A stretch of DNA of 64,000 nt from contig NZ_JAHZSU010000003.1 of NCBI RefSeq assembly GCF_019457945.1, positions 496,001-560,000 of the forward strand, written 5' to 3'. The notes under the pieces are model-generated. The model saw nothing but the letters and a program-made list of their open reading frames with translations. It had not been told where the DNA came from and did no database searches. The position numbers and the translations under genes were made by a program. Source of the stretch: Ornithinimicrobium laminariae. Its GTDB lineage: Bacteria > Actinomycetota > Actinomycetes > Actinomycetales > Dermatophilaceae. Below, piece after piece: positions 17,643 to 27,311 of the stretch (its first letter is position 1; each line of letters begins with the position of its first letter).

Positions 17643-18916
17643 GAACGGCTCCTTCGGACAGGCAGCGCAGCGAATGTGCGGCGCAGAGTTGATGGGCGGC
17701 CCTTCAGCGCAGCATCACACCCTGGCACCGATCGAGCCATGCTCAAGAGCAGGCCCAAGCCGATCAGGGCCGAGATGAGGGCTGTGCCACCACTACTCAC
17801 AAACGGTAGCGGCACGCCAATGATGGGAAGCATGCCGATGACGGACCCGACGTTCAGCATGGCTTGGGCAACGATCCAGACCATCACACCAGCGGTCGCC
17901 AACCGGACGAAGGGGTCTGTGCTGCTGCTGATGATGCGGAAGCAGGCGTAGGCAAACAAGCTGAACAGCGCCAAGACCAGCAAAGTCCCCGGCAAGCCGA
18001 GCTCTTCACCGATGATCGCCAAAATGAAGTCATTGTGCGGCTCTGGCAGCAGCGACCACTTCTCACGGCTGGCGCCGGGGCCGACGCCCCACCAACCGCC
18101 GTCGGCCAGCGCATACTCTGCATGCACCTTTTGGAAGCAACCCTCAACCTGCGGATTGCTGCAGATGTCGCCCAACCAGGCATCAATCCGCTGCATACGG
18201 TTGTCACTGTTCAGGGCCAAGAAGGCAACGCCGGCAGCACCGAGAGCGCCGAATAGTGCGTACCAACGCAGTGGCAATCCGGCGACAAAAAGCATCCCGG
18301 CAGCGATGGCCAGCAAGATCATCGCCGTTCCGAGGTCACGCCCGGCAACGACCAGACCAACGATGATGGCGACACCGGGCACGATAAAGGGGAAAATAGC
18401 TAGCCCAATTCGATCCATGACTTTGCGCCGGTTGGCCAAGATGGTGGCGCCAAAGACGATCACTGCCACCTTGGCAAACTCGGAAGGCTGCAGGGTTTTC
18501 CCACCCAGGGAGATCCAGTTGCGGTTGCCTTGGAAGTCGACGCCCAATGGCGAAAACACCAGTGCCTGCAGGCCAATAGCCAGGACCAGCCCTGGGATCG
18601 CCAGCCGCTTCCACCAAGCGATCGGCAACCGAGACGCCACGTATGCCAAGACCACGCCGATGGACATAAACATCAGTTGCTGCAGGAACAAACCGTAGGA
18701 GTTACCGGTGGCTGCATACTCCTGGACGGTGGAGGCCGAAAGCACCATCACCAAGCCAATGGAAACCAGCGACGCAACGCTAATCAGCACCAGGTAGTAC
18801 GGCGCCACTGGCGAACGCAACCATTCGCCAGCTGAAGCGAGGGACGAGCCTGCTGTTTGAGGTTGGCTAGAACTGACCTTGCGAGCCCGCGCAACATTGC
18901 GCGAGGTAGTGGTCAC
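17639..18916 (-). CDS. ftsW: SEDS peptidoglycan polymerase FtsW
   Basis: A 425-residue polytopic membrane protein of the SEDS family, the septal glycan polymerase that partners with FtsI. Seen: about ten hydrophobic segments, a typical large extracellular loop (CSNPQVEGCFQKVHAEYALA) ahead of the conserved GGWWGVGPGASREKWSLLPE, and the C-terminal GVPLPFVSSGGTALIS. The cytoplasmic N-terminus is Ser/Thr-rich. It starts with GTG, overlapping murD by four bases (GTGA). Its place in the cluster favours FtsW over RodA. Confidence 0.96.
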   Translation of the reverse strand: MTTTSRNVARARKVSSSQPQTAGSSLASAGEWLRSPVAPYYLVLISVASLVSIGLVMVLSASTVQEYAATGNSYGLFLQQLMFMSIGVVLAYVASRLPIAWWKRLAIPGLVLAIGLQALVFSPLGVDFQGNRNWISLGGKTLQPSEFAKVAVIVFGATILANRRKVMDRIGLAIFPFIVPGVAIIVGLVVAGRDLGTAMILLAIAAGMLFVAGLPLRWYALFGALGAAGVAFLALNSDNRMQRIDAWLGDICSNPQVEGCFQKVHAEYALADGGWWGVGPGASREKWSLLPEPHNDFILAIIGEELGLPGTLLVLALFSLFAYACFRIISSSTDPFVRLATAGVMVWIVAQAMLNVGSVIGMLPIIGVPLPFVSSGGTALISALIGLGLLLSMARSVPGCDAALKGRPSTLRRTFAALPVRRSRS

Positions 18917-20412
18917 GATGGGCTACCGGTGGCCCGCCGCACAGCATCTGTGAAGGAAGCGCCACGGGCCTGATAGTTCTCAAACATGTCCAGGGAAGCC
19001 GCCGCCGGAGCCAACAAGACAACATCGCCTGGCTCGGCAGCAGCTGCAGCAGTAGCAACTACCCGATCCATCACGTCGGCGGACTGTTCGGCAGGGGTCA
19101 TGTCCCCAGTGTTGTCGCTCAGCACGATATGAACCGGCACCTCGGGGGCGTGTCGGCGCAATGCTGCTTCAATCTGGACTGCATCGGCTCCGATGAGCAC
19201 GGCTGCTCGGAGTCGAGACGCTGCTGCTGCGACGAGGTCATCCACGTCAGCGCCCTTCAGCAGCCCACCAGCAACCCACACAACATGTTCGTAGGCCTGG
19301 ATGGAGGCAGCCGCAGCGTGTGGATTCGTGGCTTTGGAGTCATTCACGAATCGGACATCACCTGCAACGGGTAACTCAGTGATCCGATGCTCCTGGGGCG
19401 CAAAGTCCCGAAGGCCTTGCTGCACTGCTGCGGCCGGCACCCCCAAGGCACGAGTGAGGGCTCCTGCCGCCAACGCGTTGCTAACCGTATGCGGCGCTGG
19501 GGCGCCCGCTGAGTCAAGGTCCTGGAAGGTCGCCAACTCGGCGGCAGAATTCGCCCGGTCTTCAATAAAGGCCCGATCGGCTAGGACATCCTCGACAACA
19601 CCAACCATCGATAGCCCCGGGGTGCCGACCGTGAACCCAACGGCACGAGCGCCCTCGACCACATCCGCCTCCGCCACCATCGCCTCGGTGCGCGGGTCTT
19701 GCACGTTGTAGACGCATGCAACAGTGGTGTTGTCATAGATCTTGGCCTTGGCCGCTGCGTACTCATCGAATGAGCCGTGCCAATCAACATGGTCTGGCGC
19801 AACGTTCAGCACGCATGAGGAGACGGCCGAGATGCTGTGGCTGTAGTGCAACTGGAACGAGGACAACTCAACGACCAAGACGTCGTACGGGTCTGTGTCC
19901 AGGATTGCTTCCATGACTGGCTTGCCCACGTTGCCGACAGCAATGGAGCGCAGACCTGAGGCCTTCAAGATCGACTCAACCATCTTGACGGTCGTGGTCT
20001 TGCCATTGGTGCCAGTCACCGTGATCCAGGGAGCAGCCCCAACCTCGGGTCGAATCCGCCAGGCCAATTCAACTTCAGCCCAAATCGGGATCTGCTGGGA
20101 CTCCGCGTGCGCCAAGATCGGTTGGCTGGGGCGCCAGCCTGGGGAGGTCACCACAAGGTCAATCTCGTCTTGCGGCCACTGCGCCACGTGCTCGGCACCG
20201 CGCCGAACATCTGCACCGAGGACCTCCAGCAGGTGAGCCTTCTCGTCTTGAGCTTCAGTGCCGTTGCCAGCGTCAACCACGATCACCGAAGCGCCCAATT
20301 CGAGCAGTGCATCGGCTGCCGCAAATCCGCTCACACCCATGCCCGTGACGAGCACCCGCAAGCCAGCCCAATCAGCGCCTGCATGGGTCAATCCAGTTAA
20401 GCGTTCGCTCAC
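18913..20412 (-). CDS. murD: UDP-N-acetylmuramoylalanine--D-glutamate ligase
   Basis: A 499-residue Mur ligase that adds D-glutamate to UDP-MurNAc-L-Ala. Seen: an N-terminal nucleotide-fold [19 protein letters not shown], the ATP site [26 protein letters not shown], and the C-terminal [13 protein letters not shown] typical of MurD. I chose the GTG at 20412 because its GTGA overlap with the mraY stop matches the other junctions; an ATG at 20427 is an alternative and would overlap mraY by 19 bases. Confidence 0.96.
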   Translation of the reverse strand: MSERLTGLTHAGADWAGLRVLVTGMGVSGFAAADALLELGASVIVVDAGNGTEAQDEKAHLLEVLGADVRRGAEHVAQWPQDEIDLVVTSPGWRPSQPILAHAESQQIPIWAEVELAWRIRPEVGAAPWITVTGTNGKTTTVKMVESILKASGLRSIAVGNVGKPVMEAILDTDPYDVLVVELSSFQLHYSHSISAVSSCVLNVAPDHVDWHGSFDEYAAAKAKIYDNTTVACVYNVQDPRTEAMVAEADVVEGARAVGFTVGTPGLSMVGVVEDVLADRAFIEDRANSAAELATFQDLDSAGAPAPHTVSNALAAGALTRALGVPAAAVQQGLRDFAPQEHRITELPVAGDVRFVNDSKATNPHAAAASIQAYEHVVWVAGGLLKGADVDDLVAAAASRLRAAVLIGADAVQIEAALRRHAPEVPVHIVLSDNTGDMTPAEQSADVMDRVVATAAAAAEPGDVVLLAPAAASLDMFENYQARGASFTDAVRRATGSPS

Positions 20413-21524
20413 AGTTGAGTCACCCATTCGGCGTAAAAGAGGCCCAGTCCGATGGCGACGCAGATCCCGGCGATAATCCAGAATCTGATCACGATGGTCA
20501 CTTCGGCCCACCCCAACAATTCAAAGTGGTGTTGCAGAGGGGCCATGCGGAAGACGCGCTTGCCGGTCATCTTGAACGAACCAACCTGGATGATCACCGA
20601 CAGCGTGATGATGACGAACAGGCCGCCGAGGATAGCCATCAGCAGTTGGGTGTGCGTCACGATGGCCAGGCCCGCCAACGCGCCCCCAAGCGCCAGCGAA
20701 CCGGTATCCCCCATGAAGATCTTGGCCGGCGAGGCGTTCCACCATAAGAAGCCGAAGCAAGCACCAGCGAGACAACCGGCAACAACAGCCAGGTCAAGGG
20801 CGTCGCGGACGTCGTAGCAGTTTGGGCCTGGGGTGATCTGACAGTTCTGGTTGTACTGCCAAACACCGATCAGAACATAGGCTCCGAAGACCATGACGGA
20901 AGCACCAGTTGCGAGCCCGTCTAGCCCATCCGTGAGGTTCACGCCGTTGCTCGCACCGGCGATCATGATGTTGGCCCAGATTACGAAAAGCGCCAGGCCA
21001 CCGATGGTGCCAGCGGCTGCGAAGTCGATGTCGGTATCGCGAACGAAGGAGATCGCCGTGCTAGCTGGTGTGCGGAAACCATCGGAGGGGAACTGCAGCG
21101 CCAGCACCGCGAAGATCACGGCCACCGCGGTCTGTCCGAGCAGTTTCTCCCAAGACCGCAGACCCAGGCTGCGCTGCTTCGAGATTTTGATGTAGTCATC
21201 CAGGAACCCGACGAGCCCCAGGCCAGCCATCAAGAACAGCACCAGGAGTGCACTCAGGGTGAATCGACTAGTGGAGAGGTCAACCCACCCGATGAGGTCG
21301 GCTACATAGAGCAATCCATGAGCAAGGAAGTAGCCCAAAAGCGTGGCCGCAATGATGACCGCACCGCCCATTGTGGGCGTGCCCCGCTTGGTGTGGTGCG
21401 AGGTTGGGCCGTCATCGCGGATGAACTGACCATAGCCGCGGGCCACCAAGAATTTAATGAAGAGTGGGGTGCCGAAGAGGGCAAAAAGCATCGAGAGCCC
21501 GGCGGCCAAGAGCACATTGATCAT
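20409..21524 (-). CDS. mraY: Phospho-MurNAc-pentapeptide transferase MraY
   Basis: A 371-residue polytopic membrane enzyme that moves phospho-MurNAc-pentapeptide onto undecaprenyl phosphate to form lipid I. Seen: about ten hydrophobic segments, [16 protein letters not shown] near residue 40, the aspartate-rich [44 protein letters not shown], and [15 protein letters not shown] near the C-terminus. The ATG overlaps the murF stop by four bases. Confidence 0.97.
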   Translation of the reverse strand: MINVLLAAGLSMLFALFGTPLFIKFLVARGYGQFIRDDGPTSHHTKRGTPTMGGAVIIAATLLGYFLAHGLLYVADLIGWVDLSTSRFTLSALLVLFLMAGLGLVGFLDDYIKISKQRSLGLRSWEKLLGQTAVAVIFAVLALQFPSDGFRTPASTAISFVRDTDIDFAAAGTIGGLALFVIWANIMIAGASNGVNLTDGLDGLATGASVMVFGAYVLIGVWQYNQNCQITPGPNCYDVRDALDLAVVAGCLAGACFGFLWWNASPAKIFMGDTGSLALGGALAGLAIVTHTQLLMAILGGLFVIITLSVIIQVGSFKMTGKRVFRMAPLQHHFELLGWAEVTIVIRFWIIAGICVAIGLGLFYAEWVTQL

Positions 21525-22918
21525 GGAGCCACCTCGCCCTGGGCCAAATCGTCGCCGAGCAAGCGCAACCCTGAATCACGACTGGACTTCAACAAGACGA
21601 CGTCTCCTGGCTGCAACTGATCGACAAGAAATGCTTTAGCTTCGGCTACATCATCAACCTCATGGCTGGCTCCACCCAAGTCATCGAACTTTTGCGCTGC
21701 TCCTCGAGCGCCTTGGCCAATGCTTAAAACGAGGTCCAGGCCCAGGCCTGCCGCTTGCTCGCCGATCGCTTCGTGCTCAGCCTGGCTCTGCTCGCCCAAC
21801 TCACGCATCTCACCGATCACTGCAATGGCTCGACCTTGACCACGCATGCTGGCCAACGCTCGCAAGGCGGCGCGCATGGAGTCGGGGTTGGCGTTGTAAG
21901 CGTCGTTGACGATGGTGACGCCGTCGGCACGCTCGGTGACCTGCATACGCCACCGAGAGCCGGCCGACGCCGAAGCCAGGTGCTCGGCAATCTCAGCAAC
22001 CGGCATACCCCACTCTTGCGCGACGGCAGCCACGGAGAGCGCGTTTCCTACATGGTGTTCGCCATGCAGGCTCAGCGCTACCTCAATCGGGGACTCGTGA
22101 CGGAAGTGCATTGTGAACGAAGCCTGCCCCTTGCCATTGAGGCGCACATTGGTCGCCCGGATATCGGCGGTTTCGCTCAAGCCCACCGTGATCACTCGGG
22201 CTGAGGTTTGATCGGCCATCGCCAGCACGACGTCGTCGTCTGCGTTCAGGACAGCCAAGCCGTCGTCGGGCAACGCCCGCACCAATTCAGCCTTGGTATG
22301 CGCAATCGCTTCTCGGGAGCCAAACTCACCCAGGTGGGCGGTGCCAACATTCAGCACTACCCCAATCTGTGGTGGCGCGATCCGCGTGAGGTATTCAATG
22401 TGACCGACGCCAGAGGCACCCATCTCAGCCACCAGGTATGCCGTTTGCTCAGTCAGCCGGGAAACCGTCAACGGGACACCGACTTCAGAGTTATACGAGG
22501 CAATTGGCGCCAGCGTCACCCCGAGGTTTTGAATGACGTGTGCCATCAAGTCCTTGGTCGAGGTCTTTCCCGACGACCCAGTGATGCCGACTGTGCGCAG
22601 GCCGCCAGCGGCCAAGCAACGGTCATAGACTTCGCGCGCCAAGGCGGCAAATGCCTCTTGGACGTCGGCAACCACGACGCTGGGTGCTTCCGAGACGACC
22701 CGGGAGACCAGTGAAGCAGTCGCGCCTGCCGCGATTGCGTTGTCGACAAAATCGTGCCCGTCGGCGTGTTCACCCATGCGGGCCACGTACAGACTGCCTG
22801 CGCCGACTTCACGAGAGTCGGTCACGACATCGGCATCAACGATGGCATCGCTGAACTGCGACGGAACGACCTCTCCAGAGGCAGCGGTGGCAATTTCGCG
22901 CAGCGTCAGGGGAATCAC
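21521..22918 (-). CDS. murF: UDP-MurNAc-tripeptide--D-Ala-D-Ala ligase
   Basis: A 465-residue Mur ligase that attaches the D-Ala-D-Ala dipeptide to the UDP-MurNAc tripeptide. Seen: the ATP site [14 protein letters not shown], the central [19 protein letters not shown] and [16 protein letters not shown], and the C-terminal [19 protein letters not shown] typical of MurF. The GTG at 22918 has a GAAAGGA site. It sits only 26 bases after ftsI, where murE is normally found; the motifs do not support it being MurE or a MurE-MurF fusion. Confidence 0.96.
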   Translation of the reverse strand: MIPLTLREIATAASGEVVPSQFSDAIVDADVVTDSREVGAGSLYVARMGEHADGHDFVDNAIAAGATASLVSRVVSEAPSVVVADVQEAFAALAREVYDRCLAAGGLRTVGITGSSGKTSTKDLMAHVIQNLGVTLAPIASYNSEVGVPLTVSRLTEQTAYLVAEMGASGVGHIEYLTRIAPPQIGVVLNVGTAHLGEFGSREAIAHTKAELVRALPDDGLAVLNADDDVVLAMADQTSARVITVGLSETADIRATNVRLNGKGQASFTMHFRHESPIEVALSLHGEHHVGNALSVAAVAQEWGMPVAEIAEHLASASAGSRWRMQVTERADGVTIVNDAYNANPDSMRAALRALASMRGQGRAIAVIGEMRELGEQSQAEHEAIGEQAAGLGLDLVLSIGQGARGAAQKFDDLGGASHEVDDVAEAKAFLVDQLQPGDVVLLKSSRDSGLRLLGDDLAQGEVAP

Positions 22919-22944
22919 GCACGCATCCTTTCGTTAGTGCACTG

Positions 22945-24813
22945 TCACTCATCTCGGATTGCGATATCTCCCAGAGTTACCCCTGAACCCTCCCCCGGCG
23001 CTGCTGCATCGGGGTCGAATTCAACAGGGACCTCGGTCTGCGGCTCGTCGGTGGGAGCGATTCCGCTCTCCTGCAAGGCGTATCGCATGATGTCCGCAAA
23101 AACGGGCCCAGCGATGGTTCCACCGTACTGGCTAATCTCGGTTGGTCTCTGCACGGTGACTGCGACCACGTACTTCGGGTCGTCGGCCGGTGCATAGCCA
23201 ATAAACGAAGCGGTCGTGCGGTCGTACTTGCCCAACTCGGGGTCATACCGGTCAGCCGTGCTGGTCTTTCCGGCGACATGGTAGCCATCGATCGCAGCCT
23301 GTGGCGCGGTCCCCGATGGGGTTGGCACCTGCTCCATGATCTGAGTCAAGGTCGTCGCCGTTTCGCTGGAGACGATGCGCTCGCCCTCGGGCTGGGGCTC
23401 GGCCTGATAGACGCCATCGTGATCAGTCACACCTGAGACCAGGGTGGGCTGGATTCGGACCCCATCGTTGGCCATCGTTTGATAGACCGACATTTGCTGC
23501 AGAGCATTGCTCGAGAGTCCCTGACCGAACATCATGGTGAATTTACTCGTTGCGCTCCACGACTCAGGGGCTGGAACCACACCCGTTGACTCGCCTGGCA
23601 GTCCCAGACCCGAGGTAGTGCCCAGACCGAACTTCAACAAATAGTCATAGAAGATATCGTCATCCAGCATTTCGCCGTAAAGGATGGTGCCCATGTTGCT
23701 TGAGGTAGCGAGGACTCCAGCGAACGTTAGGTCCTGTTGGGGGTGATCGTGAGCGTCCTTGAAGTTTTGGCCCGCGCGAGACATTCCCACCGGCACGACG
23801 ATCGGCGTCTCCGCGGTGACAATGCCCTCTTCGAGCGCCGCTGCTGCGGTGATGAGTTTGCCGGTTGAGCCTGGCTCAAAAACATCCTCGACGAGAGCGT
23901 TGCGCATTCCTTCGGCGCTCTGCGTCTCATCCGTGGGGTCAAACGATGGATAGCTGGCGGCGGCCACGATGCGGCCGGTGTCGACTTCCTGGACCAACGC
24001 ATACCCGCTGAGGGCACCAGACTCTTTCACCCGCTCTTCGACGGCGTTGTACGCGTACCACTGCAAGTCAGAGTCGATAGAGAGGTGAACAGTGTCACCG
24101 GGAATGGCTTCGGTGATGGTGATATCACCAGTCGTGATGACTTCGCCAGCACCACCGCGCTCGTACAACTTTTCGCCAGCAACACCCTGGAGCACCTCGT
24201 CACGCGTCAACTCCAAACCACCAGCCGGGTAGTCGGGGTCACTGATCCAGCCCAGCAAGGGTGCAGGTGCTGCCCCGAGTGGATAGCTGCGCTGAAAAAT
24301 GGTGGTGCTGGTGATCCCCGGGATGCCGAGGTCATTGATCTCTTGCCACTGCTCAGGCGAGATGCTGGGCAGCAGGATGCCGTACATACCTTCGGTTTGC
24401 GTGATCTTTTGGGCGATGTCGCTCGGGTCAGCGCCAGTAACTTCGGCGATATCGGCAGCGGCGCCAACGATGCCCTCGGCGGCGAGGGTGCGCTCGGCTC
24501 CCGTCCCTTCCCACCGCTCATACAGGGGCACGTTCAGCGGGTTGACCTCAACGCGAGCCCGTTCTGTGTCATCGGCAAGAATTTCTCCATTGGCGTCCAC
24601 GATGGAGCCGCGGGCGGCAGGAATGGTGACATTAGTCAGCCGGTCGTTGACGGCAGCTTCTGAGACGGAAGCCGCGTCCAGGCCTTGTAGCCGGAAAAGT
24701 TGCGCCGCGAACAGGCTGAAGACCATAAAAACAAAGACCAACAACAACCTGGCACGGCGCTGAGGGTGTGAAACCCCACGGCCGTGAACGACAGTAGATC
24801 GAGTTCGTGCCAC
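22945..24813 (-). CDS. ftsI: Septal penicillin-binding protein FtsI (class B PBP)
   Basis: A 622-residue class B penicillin-binding protein, the transpeptidase of the septal FtsW-FtsI pair. Seen: a basic N-terminus and one membrane helix (ARLLLVFVFMVFSLFAAQLF), the dimerisation-domain motif AARGSIVDANGEILA, then the three active-site motifs: STGK with Ser at 316, SSN at 371-373 and KTS at 516-518. KTS in place of KTG is acceptable in this family. The GTG at 24813 comes three bases after the ftsL stop. Confidence 0.96.
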   Translation of the reverse strand: MARTRSTVVHGRGVSHPQRRARLLLVFVFMVFSLFAAQLFRLQGLDAASVSEAAVNDRLTNVTIPAARGSIVDANGEILADDTERARVEVNPLNVPLYERWEGTGAERTLAAEGIVGAAADIAEVTGADPSDIAQKITQTEGMYGILLPSISPEQWQEINDLGIPGITSTTIFQRSYPLGAAPAPLLGWISDPDYPAGGLELTRDEVLQGVAGEKLYERGGAGEVITTGDITITEAIPGDTVHLSIDSDLQWYAYNAVEERVKESGALSGYALVQEVDTGRIVAAASYPSFDPTDETQSAEGMRNALVEDVFEPGSTGKLITAAAALEEGIVTAETPIVVPVGMSRAGQNFKDAHDHPQQDLTFAGVLATSSNMGTILYGEMLDDDIFYDYLLKFGLGTTSGLGLPGESTGVVPAPESWSATSKFTMMFGQGLSSNALQQMSVYQTMANDGVRIQPTLVSGVTDHDGVYQAEPQPEGERIVSSETATTLTQIMEQVPTPSGTAPQAAIDGYHVAGKTSTADRYDPELGKYDRTTASFIGYAPADDPKYVVAVTVQRPTEISQYGGTIAGPVFADIMRYALQESGIAPTDEPQTEVPVEFDPDAAAPGEGSGVTLGDIAIRDE

Positions 24814-24816
24814 TGG

Positions 24817-25305
24817 TCACTCTCCCGCTACTGCGTCCTCATCGGCGCTAACTGCACCGGCATCTGCCACTGGAGCAGACATTTGCACGGTATAAGTCTT
24901 GCCGTCGACTACCCCGGCCGCCACGCCGACAACCGTGCTGTCCGAAAGCCGGAGCACTGCTGTTGAGGGAGAAGAGACCATTCCGAGGTCTTCAGCACGC
25001 TCAGCCAATGTTGCTGGCGACTGCAGTTGGGAAACTTCGGCCTCGAGCGAGACCTGAGTGGCGTGTAGCCGAGCGTTCTCTGACTGCAGTGCGCTCAGGT
25101 CGAACGAGCCTTCGGCTCGCAGGGTATTCAGCAGTAGCGCTGCGATGAAGCTCGTGACGATCATCAGCGCGATGATTGCGCCCATCCCAATGTGCAGACC
25201 CGATTTTGGCGCAGCATCGACAACGCGGAGCGCCGGGCGCTTCGCCGTCGTGGTTGCGCGGGTGGGGCGCGGCGTCGCACGAACCGTGGCGGTCATCTGG
25301 CTCAT
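24817..25305 (-). CDS. ftsL: FtsL-type divisome protein
   Basis: A 162-residue bitopic protein in the ftsL position between rsmH and ftsI. Seen: a basic, Thr/Arg-rich cytoplasmic N-terminus, a single membrane helix (GMGAIIALMIVTSFIAALLL), then a coiled coil (LSALQSENARLHATQVSLEAE) ending in the ERAEDLGMVSSPSTAVLRL motif seen in septum-initiator proteins. Sequence conservation is low in this family, so the call depends on topology and place. The ATG at 25305 overlaps rsmH by four bases (ATGA); the longer frame to 25452 lies inside rsmH. Confidence 0.88.
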   Translation of the reverse strand: MSQMTATVRATPRPTRATTTAKRPALRVVDAAPKSGLHIGMGAIIALMIVTSFIAALLLNTLRAEGSFDLSALQSENARLHATQVSLEAEVSQLQSPATLAERAEDLGMVSSPSTAVLRLSDSTVVGVAAGVVDGKTYTVQMSAPVADAGAVSADEDAVAGE

Positions 25306-26303
25306 CGGGTCCTCTTCCGCTGACTGGGCTGGGTGTTCATCTGTTCTTTGATTCGCATCGCAGCGCGCACCCGAACAGATGCGGCGCGAGAGTTGTTTGC
25401 TGTCTCGACCTCGGAGGCCTTTTCTGCCCCACGGGTGAGCATCCTGAGCCATGGCTCGTGCTCGGGTAGCTCAACCGGCAACTCAGGTGGCGCGGAGCTA
25501 GTTGAGCCAGCCACTAAGGCCCGCTTAGTGATTCGGTCCTCGAGGGAGTGATACGACATCACGACGATGCGCCCGTCGACGCTGAGCCTCTCAAGTGCCT
25601 TGGGCAGCGCATCCGCCCAGACCGACAACTCTTCGTTAACGGCGATGCGCAGGGCTTGAAAGGTGCGCTTGGCTGGATGGCCCCCTGACCGCTGAGAGGC
25701 TGCAGGCACCGCTTTGGACAACAACTCGACCAGTTCGCCGGAGGTTTCCCAAGGCTTGACCTCGCGTCGTTCGACCAGTTGCCGAGCAATCTTGCGCGCG
25801 AACCTCTCTTCGCCATACTCCTTGAGGATCTGCTCCAAGTCGGCGGCGCTCCAAGTGTTCAGCAAATCCGCGGCCGTCATGCCTTGGCTCTGGTCCATTC
25901 GCATGTCCAACGGGGCATCTACCCGATACGCGAAGCCACGATCCTCAGCGTCGAGTTGCAGAGAAGAAACGCCAAGATCGAAGAGAGCACCCTGCACGGA
26001 AGCGATTTCCAGGTCGCTAAGGACCTCATCGATCTCGTCGTAGACCGAGTGGACGGGTGTGAACCGGTCACCGAACTCAGCTAGACGCTCGCCTGCCAAC
26101 TGCAGCGCTTCGGTGTCACGGTCGATGCCGATCACCTGAACGTTTGGGCAAGCACTCAAGATAGCCGCAGTGTGGCCGCCCATGCCCAGGGTCCCGTCCA
26201 CCAAGATCGACCCTGGCTCTTGCAACGCGGGTGCGAGCAACTCCACGATCCGATCGCGCATGACCGGAACGTGCCGCTGTTCGGCTGCTCCGCGATCAAT
26301 CAT
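25302..26303 (-). CDS. rsmH: 16S rRNA m4C1402 methyltransferase RsmH (MraW)
   Basis: A 333-residue SAM-dependent enzyme that N4-methylates C1402 of 16S rRNA. Seen: RHVPVMRDRIVELL at the N-terminus, the SAM-binding VDGTLGMGGHTAAIL, GALFDLGVSSLQLD, GFAYRVDAPLDMRMD, and the C-terminal VMSYHSLEDRITKR. The ATG at 26303 starts at the conserved block. The frame stays open upstream to 26408, but that part runs into the structured leader and is unlike RsmH. Confidence 0.95.
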   Translation of the reverse strand: MIDRGAAEQRHVPVMRDRIVELLAPALQEPGSILVDGTLGMGGHTAAILSACPNVQVIGIDRDTEALQLAGERLAEFGDRFTPVHSVYDEIDEVLSDLEIASVQGALFDLGVSSLQLDAEDRGFAYRVDAPLDMRMDQSQGMTAADLLNTWSAADLEQILKEYGEERFARKIARQLVERREVKPWETSGELVELLSKAVPAASQRSGGHPAKRTFQALRIAVNEELSVWADALPKALERLSVDGRIVVMSYHSLEDRITKRALVAGSTSSAPPELPVELPEHEPWLRMLTRGAEKASEVETANNSRAASVRVRAAMRIKEQMNTQPSQRKRTR

Positions 26304-26400
26304 GTAGTGCTCCGATTCAGGCTGATCATGCTGGGTACTGCTTGCTGGGTGGGTGTGGGTCTGCCCTGAAGTCGGGGCCCTCACCGCCTTTGACAGGCGA

Positions 26401-26458
26401 TCCGGCACTGGGGAAGGAGTGTCGGAGCTTTGCCGGGCCCGGCGCCGGGGAAGTGGCG
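26401..26458 (-). ncRNA. Candidate mraW-type structured leader of rsmH
   Basis: The 204-bp gap between mraZ and rsmH holds two hairpins on the minus strand that each show CUUCCCC in the loop. The first (26443-26458) is CGCC-ACUUCCCC-GGCG. The second (26401-26426) pairs UCCGACACU with AGUGCCGGA (one G-U pair) around CCUUCCCC. They are separated by a GC-rich spacer. An actinobacterial RNA motif upstream of mraW (rsmH) genes has been described; from memory it carries such CUUCCCC loops, and this looks like a member. Its ligand or mechanism is not known to me. Confidence 0.6.
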
Positions 26459-26507
26459 ACGGGACACGAGGCGGGGAGAGACCGGATGTCAGGGGTGACC
26501 GGCCCGG

Positions 26508-26939
26508 TCATAACAATCCGGGAACCACTTCCTCTGCTTGATCGGCAAAACTCTGCTCGGTTTCTGCGAGGTAACTGGTCCACGCGCTGGTGTCCCACAC
26601 CTCAAGGCGAGAACCAGCACCGATCACCGTGCACTCGTGGGTGAGGCCCGCATACTCGCGCAGCGTGGTTGGCACCGTGATGCGGCCCTGCTTATCTGGA
26701 ATTTCGTCCGAGGCTCCCGACAAGAAGACTCGCTGGTAGTCCCGCACAGCCCGGTTGCTCGTCGGCGTCGACTGCATCGAGGTCGCGATGCGCTCAAATT
26801 CAGTCATCGGAAACACGTACAGGCAGCGCTCCTGGCCGCGCGTGACAACGAGACCGCTCGCCAGACGCTCCCGGTATTTGGCTGGAAGAAACATCCGCCC
26901 CTTGTCGTCAAGCCGAGGGGTATGGGTGCCAAGAAACAT
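26508..26939 (-). CDS. mraZ: Transcriptional regulator MraZ
   Basis: A 143-residue MraZ with two AbrB-like SpoVT domains: the first with [22 protein letters not shown] near residues 3-24, the second with [22 protein letters not shown] near 80-101. MraZ forms ring oligomers and regulates its own operon by binding direct repeats upstream; such repeats are present at 26992-27017. ATG start with an AAGGGG site. It heads the dcw cluster. Confidence 0.95.
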   Translation of the reverse strand: MFLGTHTPRLDDKGRMFLPAKYRERLASGLVVTRGQERCLYVFPMTEFERIATSMQSTPTSNRAVRDYQRVFLSGASDEIPDKQGRITVPTTLREYAGLTHECTVIGAGSRLEVWDTSAWTSYLAETEQSFADQAEEVVPGLL

Positions 26940-26991
26940 GCTTCACACCCCTTCCTCGCTTGTCGGAATGAGTGAATGACTCTCCCGTAGG

Positions 26992-27023
26992 CCCCACGAT
27001 ACTCCACTCTGCCCCACTGTCAA
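26992..27023 (-). promoter_or_regulatory. mraZ promoter overlapped by three MraZ-box repeats
   Basis: On the minus strand the sequence has TTGACA (27018-27023), a 16-bp spacer, then TATCGT (26996-27001). Across this region GTGGGG, GTGGAG and GTGGGG recur at exactly 10-bp intervals (26992-26997, 27002-27007, 27012-27017). MraZ binds TGGGA-like repeats with 10-bp period, so binding here would block the promoter directly. The mRNA leader would be about 50 bases. Confidence 0.75.
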
Positions 27024-27311
27024 CGCGAAAACGCCCTTTACAGAACTGTTGAGTACAGTATTTGCCCAGGTAGAACGCATGTGGACCAAGGTGGGGGAAA
27101 TCTACGCGATTCTGCTCTCCACTCCCTGCTCCACCTCGACTAGCGACGAGTCTCAATACAAAAGTCCAGGTAACCTGCCGCAGATGATCCAGCGCTCGTG
27201 TATGCGCGGCTGCAGTGGAGCAAGGTGGGGAGCTTGGGGAATGCTCTGCTGAGACATACTCGAACAGCCGCTCTGCGAGCATGTGTCAGGTTGTTAGGGC
27301 AGGATTCAGTC
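27024..27311. other. Intergenic region between divergent mraZ and moxR
   Basis: No gene is supported here. The part nearest mraZ holds its promoter; the remainder should contain the moxR promoter. TTGAGT and TAGAAC with a 16-bp spacer on the plus strand near 27050-27080 are a weak candidate. A weak AGGGCAGGA ribosome site precedes the moxR ATG at 27312. Confidence 0.5.
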
